From Perkinsus chesapeaki (Eukaryota > Perkinsozoa > Perkinsida > Perkinsidae), in the NCBI GenBank assembly GCA_013115145.1, contig JAAPAO010000579.1:1-22491 (forward strand): a DNA stretch of 22,491 nt. Direction: 5' to 3'. The position numbers and the translations under genes were made by a program. Each line of letters begins with the position of its first letter. Within the stretch, counting starts at the first letter, position 1. The notes under the pieces were generated by a model. That model had not been told where the DNA came from, searched no databases, and worked only from the letters and a program-made list of their open reading frames with translations. Below, in pieces: positions 20,423-22,491 of the stretch.

Positions 20423-20730
20423 GCGAATGCAGGGTGCACGGAAAGGGTTAGCAGTTGTCAGCGCATTCAGGGAGGAACAGGAATGCACTTGGTATCTTTC
20501 TTGGTTCGTGCTCACTATCGAACTTTCTCATATATCCGCGCACTAGATGGTTTACATTTCGATCTTTACGAGGCTGGGTAATTCCCTCATTGAGGAAGAG
20601 GCTGGAGGGATTCGGAGGGCTGAACAATTATACGATGAGATCGCCAGAAGGAACTTTACCAAGCCTCAATATCATTAACTGACACTTTAAACACAACAGT
20701 TCGAAAACAAAAAAATGATAGACGACATTA
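20423..20730. other. Convergent intergenic spacer
   Basis: About 300 bases lie between the 3' ends of two converging genes. Nothing beyond spacer DNA is seen; an A-rich stretch near 20700 lies close to the end of the minus-strand gene. Confidence 0.5.
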
Positions 20731-21663
20731 TCACTCTGCCATTTTTTGCTGCACTCGTCGACGGGCAGATCGCCGTTGAGGAGGGTCTGCCGTCTCCTGT
20801 TGAGTTGTAGTGATGACGCATTCCCCAGCCAGGGATGTGATGGCGGCCACGGTGTTAAGCCAATACTTGTTCAGATCGAATCCTCGAGTTGAGTTAAGAA
20901 TATAGTCTGTCGTAACCAACCACGTGTGCATAATAATAAAAATGAGAGATGATATCACCATAACAGCTTGAGTGTCATGCCCGGCTAGAGGCGCCACGTA
21001 ACCGAAAGGCATGAAGAGCAGGAACGCCCAGGTGCCACCGTGGACGATCCAGGACAGTGTGGGCGGCATGGGGGTGGTGACATACATCATAGCATCACCA
21101 GCAGCGGCCCGACAGACTGTCAGATCTTCTTGAACCGACAGGCGGACATGGTCGGGGATTCCCTGGATGGCCGTGAATCGTCTTAGGAAAGCGCAGTAGA
21201 CCGCCGGGACCGTCAGTGGCTGGGGAATCTCGTCAGAGGTCTTCAGTAGGCCCAACTCCTTCAAGGCATCTATACGATCGTCGCCTCGAGATCCAGAAAG
21301 CTCTATAAGATGAATAGCGTAGGCTAGTAGAAGCAGTCTGAATAGGTCTGCCTGGTGAGTGAGGCCCTCTCCAGCCAGTATGACGGTGATGTCGACCGCG
21401 CGACCGGCCGCGTGGGCGGTGTGAGTGCGCATTGACCACCAACGGGAGAAGCTGACCGATGTATAGAAACCAAATAGGAGACCAAGAATGATCGAAAAAA
21501 CGTTCCAGAGCTTTTCCAATGAGGCCAAATGCATGACGACCTCGTTGAAGTGCGGGGCATGGGCCACCAAGGCGAGGGCCACCATGTACGTGAGAGTTGG
21601 AGCGATGAAGACCACCGGTGAGATGTTAGTGGAGGCTGGACGGAAGGGATAGGGTACTGCCAT
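20731..21663 (-). CDS. Bestrophin/UPF0187-family anion channel (310 aa, intronless)
   Basis: One uninterrupted frame of 310 codons starts at the ATG at 21663 (MAVPYPFRPAS). The frame opens further upstream only through a GTG, so the first ATG was used. Helices: PVVFIAPTLTYMVALALVAH, then LWNVFSIILGLLFGFYTSVSF running into SRWWSMRTHTAHAAGRAVDI, the bestrophin-type R-WW signature. An amphipathic region with a VLAGEGLTHQADLFRLLLLAY helix follows, then MYVTTPMPPTLSWIVHGGTW, LFMPFGYVAPLAG, a fifth hydrophobic segment and a DLNKYWLN motif. This order matches bacterial/plastid-type bestrophins, pentameric chloride or bicarbonate channels. The C terminus is short and basic (RRSARRRVQQKMAE). It has no introns, unlike most neighbours. 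Confidence 0.75.
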   Translation of the reverse strand: MAVPYPFRPASTNISPVVFIAPTLTYMVALALVAHAPHFNEVVMHLASLEKLWNVFSIILGLLFGFYTSVSFSRWWSMRTHTAHAAGRAVDITVILAGEGLTHQADLFRLLLLAYAIHLIELSGSRGDDRIDALKELGLLKTSDEIPQPLTVPAVYCAFLRRFTAIQGIPDHVRLSVQEDLTVCRAAAGDAMMYVTTPMPPTLSWIVHGGTWAFLLFMPFGYVAPLAGHDTQAVMVISSLIFIIMHTWLVTTDYILNSTRGFDLNKYWLNTVAAITSLAGECVITTTQQETADPPQRRSARRRVQQKMAE

Positions 21664-22050
21664 TGTGAATTTAATGGTTACTATAGAGGAAAGTATCAAG
21701 TGAAGGTGCTTGGTAAAAGTGTGGAAGTATGCAGGAATACCGTCTACCACTCCGGAAGGTTGATCATCTCAATGGCTTACGGATTTACTACTGAGATGGC
21801 AAAGGCCAATTTAGAGAAACTAAGTTGCAGAGGCTAGCTATTTACTAAACAGTAGTTGTTGAAATGTACAAAAAGCGAGTGAAGTGAGTTATAGGCGTCT
21901 GAGACGTACCGAGGGGTAACAACGCAACTCAGTCTTCTGTACAAGTATATCTCTCGAGAAACTGTCATCATTTGGCGAGTAAACTTCTTGCCACCAAATA
22001 ATTCATTCGTTCTCTTCTCTTAAATTGCTTCTTCTGTCGGCTTATCTTCG
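21664..22050. other. Intergenic spacer upstream of the bestrophin-like gene
   Basis: About 390 bases lie between the stop of the next minus-strand gene (22051) and the bestrophin-like start. No TATA box or repeat is evident; no coding call. Confidence 0.5.
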
Positions 22051-22491
22051 TCAGCCCCGGCTCGGCCCCTTCCTCGATGGCCTGTAGGAGGGCAAGTCGC
22101 CACCGCCACCACTGCCGCTATCCCAGAACCCTCGGCTTGCTCGGTTTACAGTGTCACCCTTATGTGGTCGAGGCCTACTGGAAATGACAGGCCTCAGCAG
22201 CTTCCTGAGGTACCTTTGGTCCTCCTCTCTTTGGCGCTCCTTCTCCTTCCATTCGGGACTGGCCTTTACCCGGCTGGCATCGGCTTCGAGGCGATCAAGG
22301 TAGGCCAGGCGCTCCTTTGGAGGTTCATGGTGGACGACATCTGAGATGAAACCGTAAGATACTCCGGTACGAGCTTCACCGACCGCTGCCAGATGGTGAA
22401 GGTGCCGTTGTAGCCATCTTGGCTCAAGATTTAGTTGCTTCGTTTTCTGAATCTCAACATGCCCTCTCCCATAGAAGACGCTATCCGACAG
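22051..22491 (-). CDS. Unknown charged protein, 3' part, cut by the window edge
   Basis: On the minus strand the frame is open from the window edge to a TGA at 22053-22051, 146 codons. The reading is protein-like: a basic N-terminal part (KTKQLNLEPRWLQRHLHHLA), then HHEPPKERLAYLDRLEADAS, a charged helix WKEKERQREEDQRYLRKLLR, and a Gly/Ser/Pro/Arg-rich tail ending in RPSRKGPSRG. A possible 43-nt intron (22383-22341) would allow a start at the ATG at 22417 instead, giving MATTAPSPSGS then DVVHHEPPKE; the uninterrupted frame is equally plausible. No family was recognised. The SL-like sequence at 22411-22428 lies antisense inside this frame (as LEPRWL). Confidence 0.5.
   Translation of the reverse strand: MSDSVFYGRGHVEIQKTKQLNLEPRWLQRHLHHLAAVGEARTGVSYGFISDVVHHEPPKERLAYLDRLEADASRVKASPEWKEKERQREEDQRYLRKLLRPVISSRPRPHKGDTVNRASRGFWDSGSGGGGDLPSYRPSRKGPSRG
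22411..22428 (+). other. Spliced-leader-like sequence (possible relict SL)
   Basis: TAGCCATCTTGGCTCAAG equals the last 18 nt of the dinoflagellate/Perkinsus 22-nt spliced leader (consensus recalled as DCCGTAGCCATYTTGGCTCAAG). Just upstream, GCCGTTG keeps CCG three bases out of register. After CAAG comes AT, not the GT donor of an SL RNA gene, so this looks like an SL already joined to an mRNA and copied back into DNA. Thirty nt downstream an ATG (22459) opens a plus-strand frame to the window edge (MPSPIEDAIRQ). Against this, the same bases read as codons on the minus strand. Confidence 0.5.

Noticed and set aside
22411-22431. An SL RNA gene
   Set aside because: The SL-like sequence is followed by AT instead of a GT donor, the 5' end is altered, and no short structured RNA with Sm-like site follows.

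Overview
This window looks like nuclear DNA of a eukaryotic protist, most likely an alveolate of the perkinsid/dinoflagellate group. Multi-exon genes are interrupted by many very short GT..AG introns (mostly 40-55 nt). There are no prokaryotic operon or ribosome-binding features. An 18-nt stretch at 22411-22428 equals the 3' part of the spliced leader (SL) that dinoflagellates and Perkinsus add to mRNAs in trans. The taxonomic call is inference; no rRNA or other marker is present. Exon models were built by hand from splice sites, phase and protein logic.

Layout. Positions 2-392 (+) hold the end of an SLC37-like sugar-phosphate transporter whose homology stops abruptly. About 1.4 kb without a gene follows, with degenerate tRNA-like promoter boxes. 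Positions 1761-4530 (-) hold a well-resolved 15-exon class V aminotransferase (cysteine-desulfurase-like, 690 aa). About 1.9 kb without a convincing gene follows.

From 6.4 to 10.6 kb lies a cluster of unknown, probably secreted proteins. It has a 7-exon gene (6437-7956, -) with two G-run frame breaks, an exon-like relic sharing a short motif with it (8942-9100, +), and a second predicted secreted protein (10050-10580, -). Between them, 8161-8557 is packed with near-perfect palindromes.

Positions 10903-13732 (+) encode a 10-exon DHHC palmitoyltransferase (351 aa). Its introns hold an extra hydrophobic exon-like segment, and a 17-nt motif is repeated between an intron and the next exon. From 14.5 to 15.9 kb there is a partly resolved unknown gene. 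Positions 16213-17106 (+) hold a 5-exon gene with a weak PX-like pattern. Positions 17927-20422 (+) encode an 809-aa acidic, low-complexity protein with an in-frame 21-bp minisatellite. Positions 20731-21663 (-) encode an intronless bestrophin-like channel. Positions 22051-22491 (-) are an open, charged coding region cut by the window edge; the SL-like match lies antisense within it.

No operon or pathway links these genes. The region reads as ordinary mixed-strand protist chromosome with one lineage-specific secreted-protein patch.
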